A DNA stretch of 64,000 nt, from assembly GCA_026399645.1 (NCBI GenBank), contig JAPLQN010000059.1, forward strand, positions 34,005-98,004. Direction: 5' to 3'. Source of the stretch: Candidatus Methylopumilus sp. (GTDB lineage: Bacteria > Pseudomonadota > Gammaproteobacteria > Burkholderiales > Methylophilaceae). This document shows positions 49,932 through 59,739 of the stretch, in pieces. The notes under the pieces are model-generated. The model was not told the DNA's origin. It saw only the letters and a program-made list of their open reading frames with translations, and made no database searches. The stretch's first letter is position 1. Each line of letters opens with the position of its first letter. A program made the position numbers and the translations under genes.

Positions 49932-52055
49932 ATGGAAACACAAAAAGAAAGCACATATTTTCATGGGGGCTGTCCTCATGACTGTCCTGACACTTGCTCA
50001 ATGGTTTATGAGGTACAAGACAGTAAACTCATAGGCGTCAAAGGCAATGTAGATCATCCAATGACGCGTGGCGGACTATGTGTAAAACTTCAAGATTATG
50101 AAAAACGTCACTACCATCCAGATCGCCTTCTATACCCTATGAAGCGAGTTGGTCCGAAGGGCACAAAACAATTTCAAAGAATTTCATGGGATGAGGCACT
50201 TGATACCATAACTGATAAATGGCAATCCATTATCAAAGAATTTGGTTCGGAAGCTATTATGCCCAACAGCTACTTAGGCAATCAAGGGTTGGTTCATGGC
50301 ATGAACGGAGGGGACTCTTTCTTTGCCCGATTAGGAGCAACTGTTACTGAAAGAACATTCTGTGGGGAGGGTTCGGCCACGGCTTGGTTGCTAACTCTAG
50401 GTCCCACTGCGGGTGTGGACCCAGAGAGCTTTATTCATTCTAAATTTATTATTATTTGGGCTTGTAATTCGGTAAGCACCAATATCCATCATTGGCATAT
50501 TGTCAAAGAAGCACAAAAAAAAGGCTCGAAGGTTGTTGTCATTGACGCTTATGCTTCAAGAACTGCTAAAGAAGCAGATTGGCATATCTGTCCTAAGCCT
50601 GGCACTGACGGTGCTTTGGCGATGGCAATGATGCATGTAATTATTGAAGAAGGATTGGTTGATCAGGATTATGTAGATAAATACACAGTGGGTTTCCCTG
50701 AGTTAGCAGAATTGGCAAAAAAAAGGAGCCCCGAGTGGGCAGAAGAAATCACAGGCGTCTTAGCAAATGATATTCGAAAATTAGCTAGAGAATATGCGTC
50801 GACCCAACCATCCGCTATCAGAATTGGTGTAGCTCTTGAAAAAAGCTGGGGCGGCGGTCAGGCCATTAGGGCCGTTGCATCCCTTCCAGCTCTGACCGGA
50901 GCTTGGCGTCATGTCGGTGGAGGTATCCTTCAATTCCCAGTATGGGAACAGCCTTACAAATTTGATGTCATTTGCAGGCCTGACTTAATTCCTGAAGGAA
51001 CACAGGTTGTTAATAATCTTCAGCTAGGGCGCGTTTTGACGGGTGAACAAAAACTTAAAGTGCCTATCAAGTCAATGATGTGTTGGAATACAAATCCTGT
51101 CACTCAATCAACGGAAAGTGAAAAAATATTAGAGGGCTTGGGGCGTGAAGATCTATTTTTAGTTTCCGCGGAACACTTTATTTCTGATACTGCAGCCTAT
51201 GCTGATATTCTACTTCCAGCATCCATGGGTGCAGAGCAGGAAGATATCATCTTATCTTGGGGTCATTTATACCTCACCTACAATACAAAATGTATAGAAT
51301 CCCCAGGCGAAGCCGTGCCAAATTATGAAATTTTTAGACGTCTTGCTAAAAGATTTGGTTTTAAAGAAGAATGTTTTACATGGTCAGACACTGAATGTCT
51401 TCAGCATTATATCGACTGGAATTCACCAGCCTGTAAAGATATTGATTTAGATTATTTGAAAAAACATGGTTATGCGAGAATTAATGTGGGGACAAAAGAT
51501 AATCGAGCGCCTCACAAAGAAGGAAAATTTCCAACACCGTCCGGCAAATGTGAATTTAGAATAGTTGGGGCTAAGAATTTTGTTGCGGGGCCATTTAGGC
51601 AGATGTACGAAGCCTTTCAGCCAGGCGATGATATTCCTGAGTTACCTGATTATGTACCCTCAAAAGAAACAGCATCAGCAAATCCTGCCTTAGCTAAAAA
51701 GTATCCATTAAATATTTTGGCGCCAAAAAGTCATGGCTTCATTAATTCAAGTTATGCCAATATTGAAAATAAACTTAAGGCTCAAGGAGAACAGTTCGTG
51801 ATGATTCATCCACTGGATGCCGAAGAAAGAGGTATTAAACATGGCGATCGAGCCAAAATCTTCAATGATCGAGGCTTTTTTGAAGCTGTATCGAAAGTAA
51901 CGACCGATGTTAATAAAGGTATCGTAGTGACAACCTTAGGTTACTGGAGACAGTTAAATAATGGGGTTGTCAATTCAGTGAGTTCCAATGCTTTTGGTGA
52001 TATGGGAAACTCACCAACTTCTCATGATTGTTTAGTCGAAGTTCAATTGGCCTAA
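49932..52055 (+). CDS. Molybdopterin-dependent oxidoreductase, substrate unknown
   Basis: A 707-aa DMSO-reductase-superfamily protein with an N-terminal 4Fe-4S motif CPHDCPDTC (C14, C18, C22, with C50 in GGLCVK), the bis-MGD domains, and a likely Mo-ligand Cys142 in RTFCGEGS. There is no Tat signal, so it should be cytoplasmic. No electron-transfer or membrane partner gene adjoins it. It starts the divergent unit opposite fds and is followed by moaA, mobA and moeA. A formate dehydrogenase or acetylene-hydratase-like/unknown function is possible; I cannot assign the substrate. Confidence 0.85.
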   Translation: METQKESTYFHGGCPHDCPDTCSMVYEVQDSKLIGVKGNVDHPMTRGGLCVKLQDYEKRHYHPDRLLYPMKRVGPKGTKQFQRISWDEALDTITDKWQSIIKEFGSEAIMPNSYLGNQGLVHGMNGGDSFFARLGATVTERTFCGEGSATAWLLTLGPTAGVDPESFIHSKFIIIWACNSVSTNIHHWHIVKEAQKKGSKVVVIDAYASRTAKEADWHICPKPGTDGALAMAMMHVIIEEGLVDQDYVDKYTVGFPELAELAKKRSPEWAEEITGVLANDIRKLAREYASTQPSAIRIGVALEKSWGGGQAIRAVASLPALTGAWRHVGGGILQFPVWEQPYKFDVICRPDLIPEGTQVVNNLQLGRVLTGEQKLKVPIKSMMCWNTNPVTQSTESEKILEGLGREDLFLVSAEHFISDTAAYADILLPASMGAEQEDIILSWGHLYLTYNTKCIESPGEAVPNYEIFRRLAKRFGFKEECFTWSDTECLQHYIDWNSPACKDIDLDYLKKHGYARINVGTKDNRAPHKEGKFPTPSGKCEFRIVGAKNFVAGPFRQMYEAFQPGDDIPELPDYVPSKETASANPALAKKYPLNILAPKSHGFINSSYANIENKLKAQGEQFVMIHPLDAEERGIKHGDRAKIFNDRGFFEAVSKVTTDVNKGIVVTTLGYWRQLNNGVVNSVSSNAFGDMGNSPTSHDCLVEVQLA

Positions 52056-52060
52056 TTAAA

Positions 52061-53068
52061 TTGTCGGCGCAGAATCCTCCTCATAGATTAATAGATCAAT
52101 TTAATCGAAAGATTAATTATCTTCGGTTGTCCATTACCGATCGATGCGATTTTCGATGTGTGTATTGTATGAGCGAAGATATGAAATTTTTGCCTCGCGA
52201 TGAAGTTCTCTCACTCGAGGAGTCTGCAAGAATTATAAGAATTTTTGCTTCTCTTGGCGTCACAAAAGTAAGGATCACAGGTGGAGAGCCCTTAGTGAGA
52301 AAAAATATTTCCTGGCTTTTTCATGAAATATCAACTATTCAACCTCTAAAAGAAATTGTCATAACAACTAATGGCAGTCAGCTAGCACAGCATGCGCATA
52401 TGCTCAAAATGTCTCAGGTTAAACGTATCAATATTAGCCTTGATAGTCTTGACCCCGTTCTTTTCAAAAAAATTACACGCACGGGCGACTTAAATAAAGT
52501 GATGCTTGGTATTGATGAGGCTATCAAAGAAGGTTTTTCAAATCTCAAACTTAATACCGTTTTAATGAAAGGTATCAATGATCACGAAGCAATCGATTTA
52601 GTTAACTTTGCATTATATAAAAAGATGGATATTTCTTTTATTGAAGAAATGCCTTTGGGTGATATTGATCATAAAAGAAAAGATACTTTCATCAGTAATA
52701 ACAAAGTCTTAAAAAAATTACAGGCTCATTTTAATTTAATCCCCACCACTTTCTCTTCTGGTGGCCCTGCTAAATATTGGCAAATTGCAAATCAATCCAC
52801 TAAGATTGGTTTTATCTCTCCTCACAGCCATAATTTTTGCGACACGTGCAATCGCGTTAGGGTTTCATCTAAAGGCGAATTATTTTTATGCCTAGGACAG
52901 GAGGAAAAGATTGAGCTCATGCCTCTTTTGCGTCAGTATCCAAATGAAGACTGGCCTATTCAAAAAGCCATTATAGAAAGCATGACCATCAAACCAGAAG
53001 CACATGACTTTAATCTTGATACAACCAAACCTGCTGTAGTGCGATTTATGTCGCATACCGGAGGATAA
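52061..53068 (+). CDS. moaA: GTP 3',8-cyclase (molybdenum cofactor step 1)
   Basis: Radical SAM enzyme that starts molybdopterin synthesis from GTP. The radical SAM cluster is CDFRCVYC (C29, C33, C36 from a TTG start at 52061), the SAM-binding GGEPL follows, the second 4Fe-4S cluster is CDTC...C near the C-terminus, and the protein ends in the essential GG. Reading further upstream (TTG at 52028) would overlap the previous gene and add residues not usual for MoaA, so I chose 52061. Start 5 bp after the oxidoreductase stop. Confidence 0.95.
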   Translation: MSAQNPPHRLIDQFNRKINYLRLSITDRCDFRCVYCMSEDMKFLPRDEVLSLEESARIIRIFASLGVTKVRITGGEPLVRKNISWLFHEISTIQPLKEIVITTNGSQLAQHAHMLKMSQVKRINISLDSLDPVLFKKITRTGDLNKVMLGIDEAIKEGFSNLKLNTVLMKGINDHEAIDLVNFALYKKMDISFIEEMPLGDIDHKRKDTFISNNKVLKKLQAHFNLIPTTFSSGGPAKYWQIANQSTKIGFISPHSHNFCDTCNRVRVSSKGELFLCLGQEEKIELMPLLRQYPNEDWPIQKAIIESMTIKPEAHDFNLDTTKPAVVRFMSHTGG

Positions 53069-53074
53069 ATTCAA

Positions 53075-53650
53075 ATGAATCATTCTGTCACTGTGGTCAT
53101 TTTAGCCGGCGGCCAATCAAAACGTATGCAGGTTCAAAATAAAGCGATTGTTTTATTTGAAGGCAAGCCTTTAATAACTCATGTTATTGATCGCATGAAG
53201 GCTCAGGCAAAACATACCGTCATTAATACACATCGAAATCAAAAAGATTTTGAAATATTTCATTTACCTCTCATTGATGACATATTAGATATTCAGGAGG
53301 GTCCACTTTTGGGAATCTTAACTAGCCTTCAAGCAATCAAAACTGATTGGGTACAGTTTGTACCTTGCGATACACCTTATTTACCAAACGAACTCATTGC
53401 AATCTTAATGAAAGCAGTCGAATCCGAAAAAACTTTAGTTGCAGTGCCTGAAACTTCTGATGGCTTACAATCAACTTGTCTTTTATGTCACTCATCAACA
53501 TTAAACAATCTTCAGATTTTTTTTAATCAAGGGGGGCGGAAAATTGAAGACTGGATTCGTCAGTTAGCTTTTTCAATTGTGCAGTTTAATGATGAGTCGC
53601 AATTTTTAAATGTAAATACTCAAGAAGAATTAAAAAAAGCATATTCATGA
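53075..53650 (+). CDS. mobA: Molybdenum cofactor guanylyltransferase
   Basis: Attaches GMP to molybdopterin to give the MGD form used by the two molybdoenzymes in this region. 191 aa, nucleotidyltransferase fold with ILAGGQSKRM (10-19) and the metal-binding VPCDTPYLP. The segment after the glycine loop (QVQNKAIVLFEGKPL) retains the conserved Lys. The stop overlaps the moeA start by 4 bp. Confidence 0.93.
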   Translation: MNHSVTVVILAGGQSKRMQVQNKAIVLFEGKPLITHVIDRMKAQAKHTVINTHRNQKDFEIFHLPLIDDILDIQEGPLLGILTSLQAIKTDWVQFVPCDTPYLPNELIAILMKAVESEKTLVAVPETSDGLQSTCLLCHSSTLNNLQIFFNQGGRKIEDWIRQLAFSIVQFNDESQFLNVNTQEELKKAYS

Positions 53651-54924
53651 GAAAAGATATTCATTTAAGTGATTTAATTTCGGGCTCCAGCATGACGGAT
53701 GATTACGATCCTAATGCGATGTCTGTTGAAAAAGCCAAAGCTTGGATTGCTAATTTTTTAAATCCCATCGATCAAAAAGAAACGATACATATTAAAGATG
53801 CGCTCAATCGTATAGTTGCTGAACCAATCATGGCAACAATGAATGTGCCTAATCATGACAATTCAGCAATGGATGGTTATGCCATGAATTTAGATTTGCT
53901 TACTGACCATGGGCCCTTCAAACTCAAGGTAACAGGCAAACTCTTTGCAGGTAAAGCACTAGACGGAAATACCGAAGGATCTGTGCGTATTATGACCGGA
54001 GCAACAATTCCTTCTGGATTAAATGCTGTCATTCCTCAAGAGCATGTTGAGCTTGATGAAGGCGTTATTACATTTAAAACAAAACCTCTAACAAATCAAA
54101 ATATTCGCCGTACAGGCGAAGATATTAAAAGTGGGCAAACAGTATTTCAAAAAGGCCGGTCCCTAGAGCCTTGCGATTTAGGGCTTCTTGCCTCGTTAGG
54201 TATAGATTCGATTAAAGTTTACCGAAAAATTAAAGTAGCTTTTTTTTCTACGGGCGACGAAATTATTTCACTCGGCAACCCTTTGCTACCTGGCCAAGTA
54301 TATGACAGCAATCGCTACAGCCTAATTGGTTTATTAAAACGTCTTGATGTAGACATGCTCGATTTTGGGGTTATCCCTGATGATAAAAAAGTTATTGAAG
54401 ATACATTGATCAAGGCCAGCAATATCGCTGATATTGTAGTTACCACAGGAGGTGTTTCTGTGGGCGAAGCGGATTATATGAAAGACATTTTAAAAAAAAT
54501 AGGTGAAATTCTATTTTGGAAAATCTCCATGAAGCCAGGAAAGCCTCTAGCTTATGGAAAGATTGGTCAGTGCCATTATTTTGGGCTTCCGGGAAATCCT
54601 GTATCGACGATGGTTACTTTTTATCAATTTGTAAGAGAGGCTATTCTGACTTTATCTGGCCAAACTCACATCCCTAAAATACCACTCATTAAAGCAAAGC
54701 TTCTAGGCCCTATTAAAAAAATTCCCGGTCGAACCGAGTTTCAAAGAGGCGTTTATGTGCAAGATGATCAAGGTTTATTTAAAGTAAATCCTTTAAAAGA
54801 TCAAGGGTCAGGTATTTTAAGATCCATGACCGAAGCTAATTGCTTTATTTTACTTCATGAAGATCTCGCTCATTTAGAAAAAGATATGTGGGTCGATATT
54901 CAATTATTTGATAGTCTCTTTTAA
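53647..54924 (+). CDS. moeA: Molybdopterin molybdenumtransferase
   Basis: Inserts molybdenum into adenylylated molybdopterin. 425 aa with an N-terminal extension of about 25 residues, then NVPNHDNSAMDGYAM (about 75-89), RIMTGA, STGDEI, TTGGVSVGEADY and MKPGKPLAYGK, ending in domain IV (QDQ-like GIL RSM segment). All family motifs are present. Last gene of the oxidoreductase-moaA-mobA-moeA run; 4-bp overlap with mobA. Confidence 0.96.
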   Translation: MRKDIHLSDLISGSSMTDDYDPNAMSVEKAKAWIANFLNPIDQKETIHIKDALNRIVAEPIMATMNVPNHDNSAMDGYAMNLDLLTDHGPFKLKVTGKLFAGKALDGNTEGSVRIMTGATIPSGLNAVIPQEHVELDEGVITFKTKPLTNQNIRRTGEDIKSGQTVFQKGRSLEPCDLGLLASLGIDSIKVYRKIKVAFFSTGDEIISLGNPLLPGQVYDSNRYSLIGLLKRLDVDMLDFGVIPDDKKVIEDTLIKASNIADIVVTTGGVSVGEADYMKDILKKIGEILFWKISMKPGKPLAYGKIGQCHYFGLPGNPVSTMVTFYQFVREAILTLSGQTHIPKIPLIKAKLLGPIKKIPGRTEFQRGVYVQDDQGLFKVNPLKDQGSGILRSMTEANCFILLHEDLAHLEKDMWVDIQLFDSLF

Positions 54925-55027
54925 GTTTTTGTTGCTACAATTTTTTTCAAACGAAAGTTCCTTAAACGTTTAAATATTTTTCCAATATCCCGTCACTTTT
55001 TGATTAAAAATCGCTTAATATAGAGAC

Positions 55028-55495
55028 GTGGAAATCAATAAAAAAGTACCTTTACTTAAGCTTCCTGGCACCAGTGATCTTCAATTTAATCTATCGGATT
55101 ATAAAGGTCGTTTTCTCGTTATTTATTTTTACCCTAAGGATGCAACCCCAGGCTGCACCACACAAGGCGTTGACTTTAGAGATGCTTATAAAAAATTTCA
55201 GTTACTTGATACAGAGATATTTGGTATTTCTCGTGACACATTAAAGTCCCACGAAAACTTCAAGGCAAAATTTACATTTCCCTTTGAGCTTTTAAGTGAT
55301 GAAGAAGAAAAAGCATGTGAGTTATTCGGTGTCATAAAAATGAAAAATATGTATGGTAACCAGGTAAGAGGTATTGAACGAAGTACATTTGTAATCGATC
55401 CAGATGGAAAATTGATTCAGGCTTGGCGAGGTGTCAAAGTCGAAGGTCATGTCAAAGAAGTTTTGCAATTTATTAAACAACACAACTCTATTTAA
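55028..55495 (+). CDS. bcp: Thiol peroxidase (BCP/PrxQ type)
   Basis: Peroxiredoxin that reduces hydroperoxides with thioredoxin. 155 aa from a GTG start (55028). Peroxidatic Cys is in the TPGCTTQG motif (about C43). The nearby second Cys five residues later of E. coli BCP is not present, so resolution must use a more distant Cys (one lies in EKACELFG) or an external thiol. Followed at 2 bp by phoH. Confidence 0.9.
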   Translation: MEINKKVPLLKLPGTSDLQFNLSDYKGRFLVIYFYPKDATPGCTTQGVDFRDAYKKFQLLDTEIFGISRDTLKSHENFKAKFTFPFELLSDEEEKACELFGVIKMKNMYGNQVRGIERSTFVIDPDGKLIQAWRGVKVEGHVKEVLQFIKQHNSI

Positions 55496-55497
55496 CT

Positions 55498-56892
55498 ATG
55501 GCCAAAAAAAATAGTACGACCAAACTTTTTGTATTAGATACCAATGTATTAATGCACGACCCTTCAAGTATTTTCCGATTTGAAGAACATGATATTTACC
55601 TTCCTATGGTGACCTTGGAAGAGTTAGACAATAATAAAAAAGGCGTCAGTGAAGTTGCCCGCAACGCAAGACAAACGAGTCGCAATTTAGAAGAGATTAT
55701 AGGTACCAACGAAGAAAGTTTAGAAAAGGGTCGTTCCCTCGGTATTAAAGGCAACACTCATGTCACGGGTAAACTTTTCTTACAAACAACTGCGCTCCCT
55801 CATGATTTACCGATGCTCGCTGGTAGCAAAGCCGACAATCAAATTTTAGGGATTGTTGCATATCTCAAAAAAGAACACCCTGATCGCCAAGTCATCCTCG
55901 TCAGTAAAGATATCAATATTCGCATCAAAGCCAGAGCCCTAGGTATTGCTGCTGAAGATTATTTTAATGATAAGGTGCTTGAAGATACCGAGATGCTCTA
56001 CACCGGCATCACTGAGCTTCCAGAAGATTTTTGGGAGAAGCACAGTAAAGATATGGAATCATGGCAAGAACATGGAAAAATGTTTTATCGACTGACAGGG
56101 CCTATGTGTCTTAATTTCTCAGTCAATGAATTTATTTTTTACGAGTTCGATAAACCCTTCCACGCTATAGTTAGAAAAATTACCGGTAAAACAGCGACAC
56201 TCGAAGTCATTAAAGATTTTATTAATGGCAAACATAATATCTGGGGTATTAACGCTAGAAATCGAGAACAAAATTTTGCATTAAATCTTCTCATGGATCC
56301 TGATATTGATTTTGTGACCCTTCTAGGCCAGGCAGGTACAGGTAAGACGCTCCTTACGCTTGCTGCAGGGTTAGCGCAAACACTTGATAAAAAAATCTAC
56401 AATGAAATAATTATGACGCGTGTCACTGTTCCTGTAGGCGAAGATATTGGCTTCTTGCCGGGAACTGAGGAAGAAAAGATGACACCATGGATGGGCGCAC
56501 TAGAAGATAACTTAGATGTGCTTAATAAAACAGATGAAGAGGCAGGCGAATGGGGAAGGGCTGCAACACAAGATCTTATTCGCTCACGTATCAAAGTAAA
56601 ATCACTTAATTTTATGCGAGGCCGGACATTCCTTCATAAATATCTCATTATTGATGAAGCACAAAATTTAACACCTAAACAAATGAAAACGCTTATTACA
56701 CGGGCAGGTCCGGGTACTAAAGTTGTATGTTTAGGTAATATTGCGCAAATTGATACGCCCTATTTAACTGAAGGTAGCTCAGGCTTAACTTATGTCGTCG
56801 ATCGCTTTAAAGGTTGGGATCATAATGGTCACATTACACTTGTGCGAGGTGAACGCTCTCGCTTAGCTGATTATGCTGCTGAAACACTTTAA
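55498..56892 (+). CDS. phoH: PIN-PhoH family ATPase/ribonuclease
   Basis: 464-aa protein of the PhoH2 arrangement: N-terminal PIN nuclease-like domain (about 8-140, Asp14 in VLDTNVLMHD and further acidic ligands), then a PhoH helicase-like domain with Walker A GQAGTGKT (about 278-285) and Walker B LIIDEAQNLTP. PhoH2 proteins are RNA helicase-nucleases in related systems; the role here is inferred. Starts 2 bp after bcp, ends inside the lplT start by 20 bp. Confidence 0.9.
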   Translation: MAKKNSTTKLFVLDTNVLMHDPSSIFRFEEHDIYLPMVTLEELDNNKKGVSEVARNARQTSRNLEEIIGTNEESLEKGRSLGIKGNTHVTGKLFLQTTALPHDLPMLAGSKADNQILGIVAYLKKEHPDRQVILVSKDINIRIKARALGIAAEDYFNDKVLEDTEMLYTGITELPEDFWEKHSKDMESWQEHGKMFYRLTGPMCLNFSVNEFIFYEFDKPFHAIVRKITGKTATLEVIKDFINGKHNIWGINARNREQNFALNLLMDPDIDFVTLLGQAGTGKTLLTLAAGLAQTLDKKIYNEIIMTRVTVPVGEDIGFLPGTEEEKMTPWMGALEDNLDVLNKTDEEAGEWGRAATQDLIRSRIKVKSLNFMRGRTFLHKYLIIDEAQNLTPKQMKTLITRAGPGTKVVCLGNIAQIDTPYLTEGSSGLTYVVDRFKGWDHNGHITLVRGERSRLADYAAETL

Positions 56893-58060
56893 CCTAAATG
56901 TTTCAAAAGGTTTTGTTCCTTTACTGATTGCACAGTTTTTATCAGCACTTGCTGACAATGCACTTTTATTTGCAGCTATTGCGTTACTCACGCAACTCAA
57001 TTCCCCTCATTGGCACCAGCCTCTCTTGCTTCAATTTTTTGTGATCTCTTATATTATTTTAGCGCCCTTCGTTGGTGGCATCGCAGACGCTTACCCTAAA
57101 GGTCGTGTCATGTTTTATTCCAATGCTATAAAATTTATTGGGAGCTTATCTATGTTATTAGGTATGCTGCCTCTTTATGCATATGCGATTGTAGGCGTAG
57201 GTGCTGCAGCTTACTCGCCAGCAAAATATGGCATTTTGACTGAGCTTCTACCGCCTAAAGAACTTGTAATGGCAAATGGGTGGATGGAAGGTTCAACGGT
57301 CTTCGCAATTATTTTAGGGTCCATTATTGGGGGTGCGCTCGCTCAATTTGATCCTCTTGTTGCCATCGTTATAATTACTGGACTTTATTTGCTTGCGGCT
57401 GTTTTTAATCGTTACATTCCATTATTTCCTATCGATCATAAACTGACAAAAAAGAATCCTCTATTTATGATGAAAGATTTCTGGCATGCATTTAAAGTAT
57501 TATGGAAAGATCCTGAAGGTCAGTTATCACTTGCAGTGACTACCCTCTTCTGGGGCGCAGGTGCTTCATTAAGATTAATTGTCATTGCATGGGCAAGCTA
57601 TGCATTGCAATTTAATTTAGAAGAGGCAACGCGCTTAACAGCTATGGTTGCTTTTGGTATTGCCATTGGGTCAGTCATAGCAGCTCGCTATATCAGTCTT
57701 AAGGATTCAGTGAGGGTTCTTCCAGCCGGCATTCTTATGGGTGGCTTTGTGATGACTATGGTTGTGATCAATGATTGGCATATTGCGGCTCTTATCTTTT
57801 TACTGATTGGTGCATTAAGTGGATTCTTTATTGTTCCATTGAATGCACTCCTTCAACATCGAGGCCATTTACTTATTGGTGCAGGCCACTCGATCGCGGT
57901 ACAAAACTTTAATGAAAATATTGGGATTCTTTTATTAAGTGGCACTTACACTTGGATGGTAAGAGAAGAATTTTCCATTAATACTATTATCATTCTTTTA
58001 GGTTTATTTGTGAGCATCACAATGCTCGCAATTTATAAGCATTATAAAAAAATAATATAA
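56873..58060 (+). CDS. lplT: LplT-type lysophospholipid transporter (MFS)
   Basis: 395-aa major-facilitator membrane protein with about 11-12 helices, resembling LplT, which flips lysophospholipids inward. Motifs LIAQFLSALADNALLFAA (about 15-32), AYSPAKYGILTELLP and AQFDP fit the family. No acyltransferase domain (Aas) is fused, and none is adjacent. Overlaps phoH by 20 bp. Converges with pntB at 11 bp; no terminator stem was evident there. Confidence 0.85.
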   Translation: MLLKHFNLNVSKGFVPLLIAQFLSALADNALLFAAIALLTQLNSPHWHQPLLLQFFVISYIILAPFVGGIADAYPKGRVMFYSNAIKFIGSLSMLLGMLPLYAYAIVGVGAAAYSPAKYGILTELLPPKELVMANGWMEGSTVFAIILGSIIGGALAQFDPLVAIVIITGLYLLAAVFNRYIPLFPIDHKLTKKNPLFMMKDFWHAFKVLWKDPEGQLSLAVTTLFWGAGASLRLIVIAWASYALQFNLEEATRLTAMVAFGIAIGSVIAARYISLKDSVRVLPAGILMGGFVMTMVVINDWHIAALIFLLIGALSGFFIVPLNALLQHRGHLLIGAGHSIAVQNFNENIGILLLSGTYTWMVREEFSINTIIILLGLFVSITMLAIYKHYKKII

Positions 58061-58071
58061 AACTATCAGAC

Positions 58072-59427
58072 TTAATCTATTGCTTTAACAATGTCATCAG
58101 TAACTTTTTTTGCATCTCCAAATACCATTATAGTTTTATCTAAATAAAATAATTCATTATCCAGCCCCGCATATCCTGGAGACATTGAACGTTTATTTAC
58201 AATGATAGTCTTCGCTTTATATGCTTCTAGAATAGGCATACCATAAATAGGACTTCCAGGTTTTTTCGCTTGTGGATTAACGACATCATTCGCTCCAATC
58301 ACAAGGACAACATCTGTTTCAGCAAACTCATTATTAATATCTTCCATTTCGACAATCATCTCATATGGAACATCTGCTTCGGCCAAAAGCACATTCATAT
58401 GCCCAGGCATTCTTCCTGCAACTGGATGAATTGCGTATTTAACTCTAATACCTTTACTGATAAGTTTTACAGTTAATTCTTGTAAAGCATGCTGTGCTCT
58501 TGCTACGGCTAAGCCATAGCCAGGCACAATAATGACTGAATCTGCATTCGATAATAAAAATGCAACATCCTCAACCGAGCCTGATTTTGATATTTTTTGA
58601 CCTTGATAAGAATCGTCTACTGCAGCAGTGTCTGAACCAAAACCGCCTAATAAAACAGAAACAATAGAACGATTCATTGCTTTACACATAATGTAGGAAA
58701 GAATTGCGCCTGAAGCGCCCACACAGGCGCCTGCAATGATTAAAACAGAATTGTTAAGAGAAAACCCAATGCCTGCAGCAGCCCATCCTGAATAACTATT
58801 CAGCATCGAAACGACAACCGGCATATCTGCACCACCGATTGGAATAATAAGGGTGACCCCAAGTGCAAATGCAATCAAGCACATCAAAAGAAATATAGAA
58901 GTATTGTGTGTGCTATAAAAAAGGATTCCAGCTGAAATCATTGCAATAAATAAAAATAGATTTAAAAGATGCTGGCCTTTAAATTGAATCATTTTTGCAC
59001 TGAATTTTCCAGAAAGCTTTCCAAATGCAACGACTGAAGCTGAAAATGTAATAGCGCCAATAAAAGCACCAATACATAACTCAATTCTCTGAGCATCACT
59101 ATGAACATCGTTTGTATTAAAAACTGCAGCAATTGCAATGAGCACCGCTGCTAAACCTACAAAGGAATGCATTAAAGCGACCAGCTCAGGCATGCTCGTC
59201 ATCTCAACTTTTTTGGCTGCAAAGATTCCAATCAAAGCACCAATTAATATTGCAATACCTACCATAGGAACAATTAAGTTATGCCCAATATTAAATGTAG
59301 TTAAAATTGCAACTGCCATTCCAATCATACCGAGTGTATTACCTAGTCTCGATGTTTTAGGTGAGGAGAGCCCTTTAAGAGAAAAGATAAATAATACTGC
59401 TGATAATAAATATAATAATGAAGCCAT
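58072..59427 (-). CDS. pntB: NAD(P) transhydrogenase subunit beta
   Basis: Membrane and NADP-binding subunit of the proton-translocating transhydrogenase that makes NADPH from NADH using the proton gradient. 451 aa: about nine membrane helices (1-260), then the NADP domain with VPGYGLAVARAQH and the adenine loop GANDVVNP. Complete length. Lies 3 bp after the pntAB gene. Confidence 0.96.
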   Translation of the reverse strand: MASLLYLLSAVLFIFSLKGLSSPKTSRLGNTLGMIGMAVAILTTFNIGHNLIVPMVGIAILIGALIGIFAAKKVEMTSMPELVALMHSFVGLAAVLIAIAAVFNTNDVHSDAQRIELCIGAFIGAITFSASVVAFGKLSGKFSAKMIQFKGQHLLNLFLFIAMISAGILFYSTHNTSIFLLMCLIAFALGVTLIIPIGGADMPVVVSMLNSYSGWAAAGIGFSLNNSVLIIAGACVGASGAILSYIMCKAMNRSIVSVLLGGFGSDTAAVDDSYQGQKISKSGSVEDVAFLLSNADSVIIVPGYGLAVARAQHALQELTVKLISKGIRVKYAIHPVAGRMPGHMNVLLAEADVPYEMIVEMEDINNEFAETDVVLVIGANDVVNPQAKKPGSPIYGMPILEAYKAKTIIVNKRSMSPGYAGLDNELFYLDKTIMVFGDAKKVTDDIVKAID

Positions 59428-59430
59428 GAT

Positions 59431-59739
59431 TTAATCTTTGTTAGTGCGTTCTTTCTTTTTAAACATATCTAACATTCTTTTTGTCACCATAAAACCACCA
59501 AAAATGTTAACTGACGTAAGTAATATCGCAGTGAACGCTAATATACTCGTTAAGTTAATTTCATGATCATTGATAGGGACGGCTTGTAAAATTGCGCCTA
59601 CAATCACAATGCCCGAAATAGCATTGGTCACAGACATAAGAGGCGTGTGTAGCGCTGGTGTGACATTCCACACAACATGATAGCCAACAAATATAGCTAA
59701 TACAAAAATTGAAATGTTTTGGATAGTCATTAAATCCAT
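59431..59739 (-). CDS. pntAB: NAD(P) transhydrogenase alpha subunit, membrane part
   Basis: 102-aa protein corresponding to the C-terminal, membrane-spanning part of PntA; three helices and the motif [29 protein letters not shown]. In many alpha- and betaproteobacteria PntA is split into this and the NAD-binding part, so it is not a break. Its ATG overlaps the preceding gene's stop by one base. Confidence 0.93.
   Translation of the reverse strand: MDLMTIQNISIFVLAIFVGYHVVWNVTPALHTPLMSVTNAISGIVIVGAILQAVPINDHEINLTSILAFTAILLTSVNIFGGFMVTKRMLDMFKKKERTNKD

Noticed and set aside
52028..52060. Longer moaA start overlapping the oxidoreductase gene
   Set aside because: The added residues do not resemble MoaA, and the TTG at 52061 fits the spacing better.
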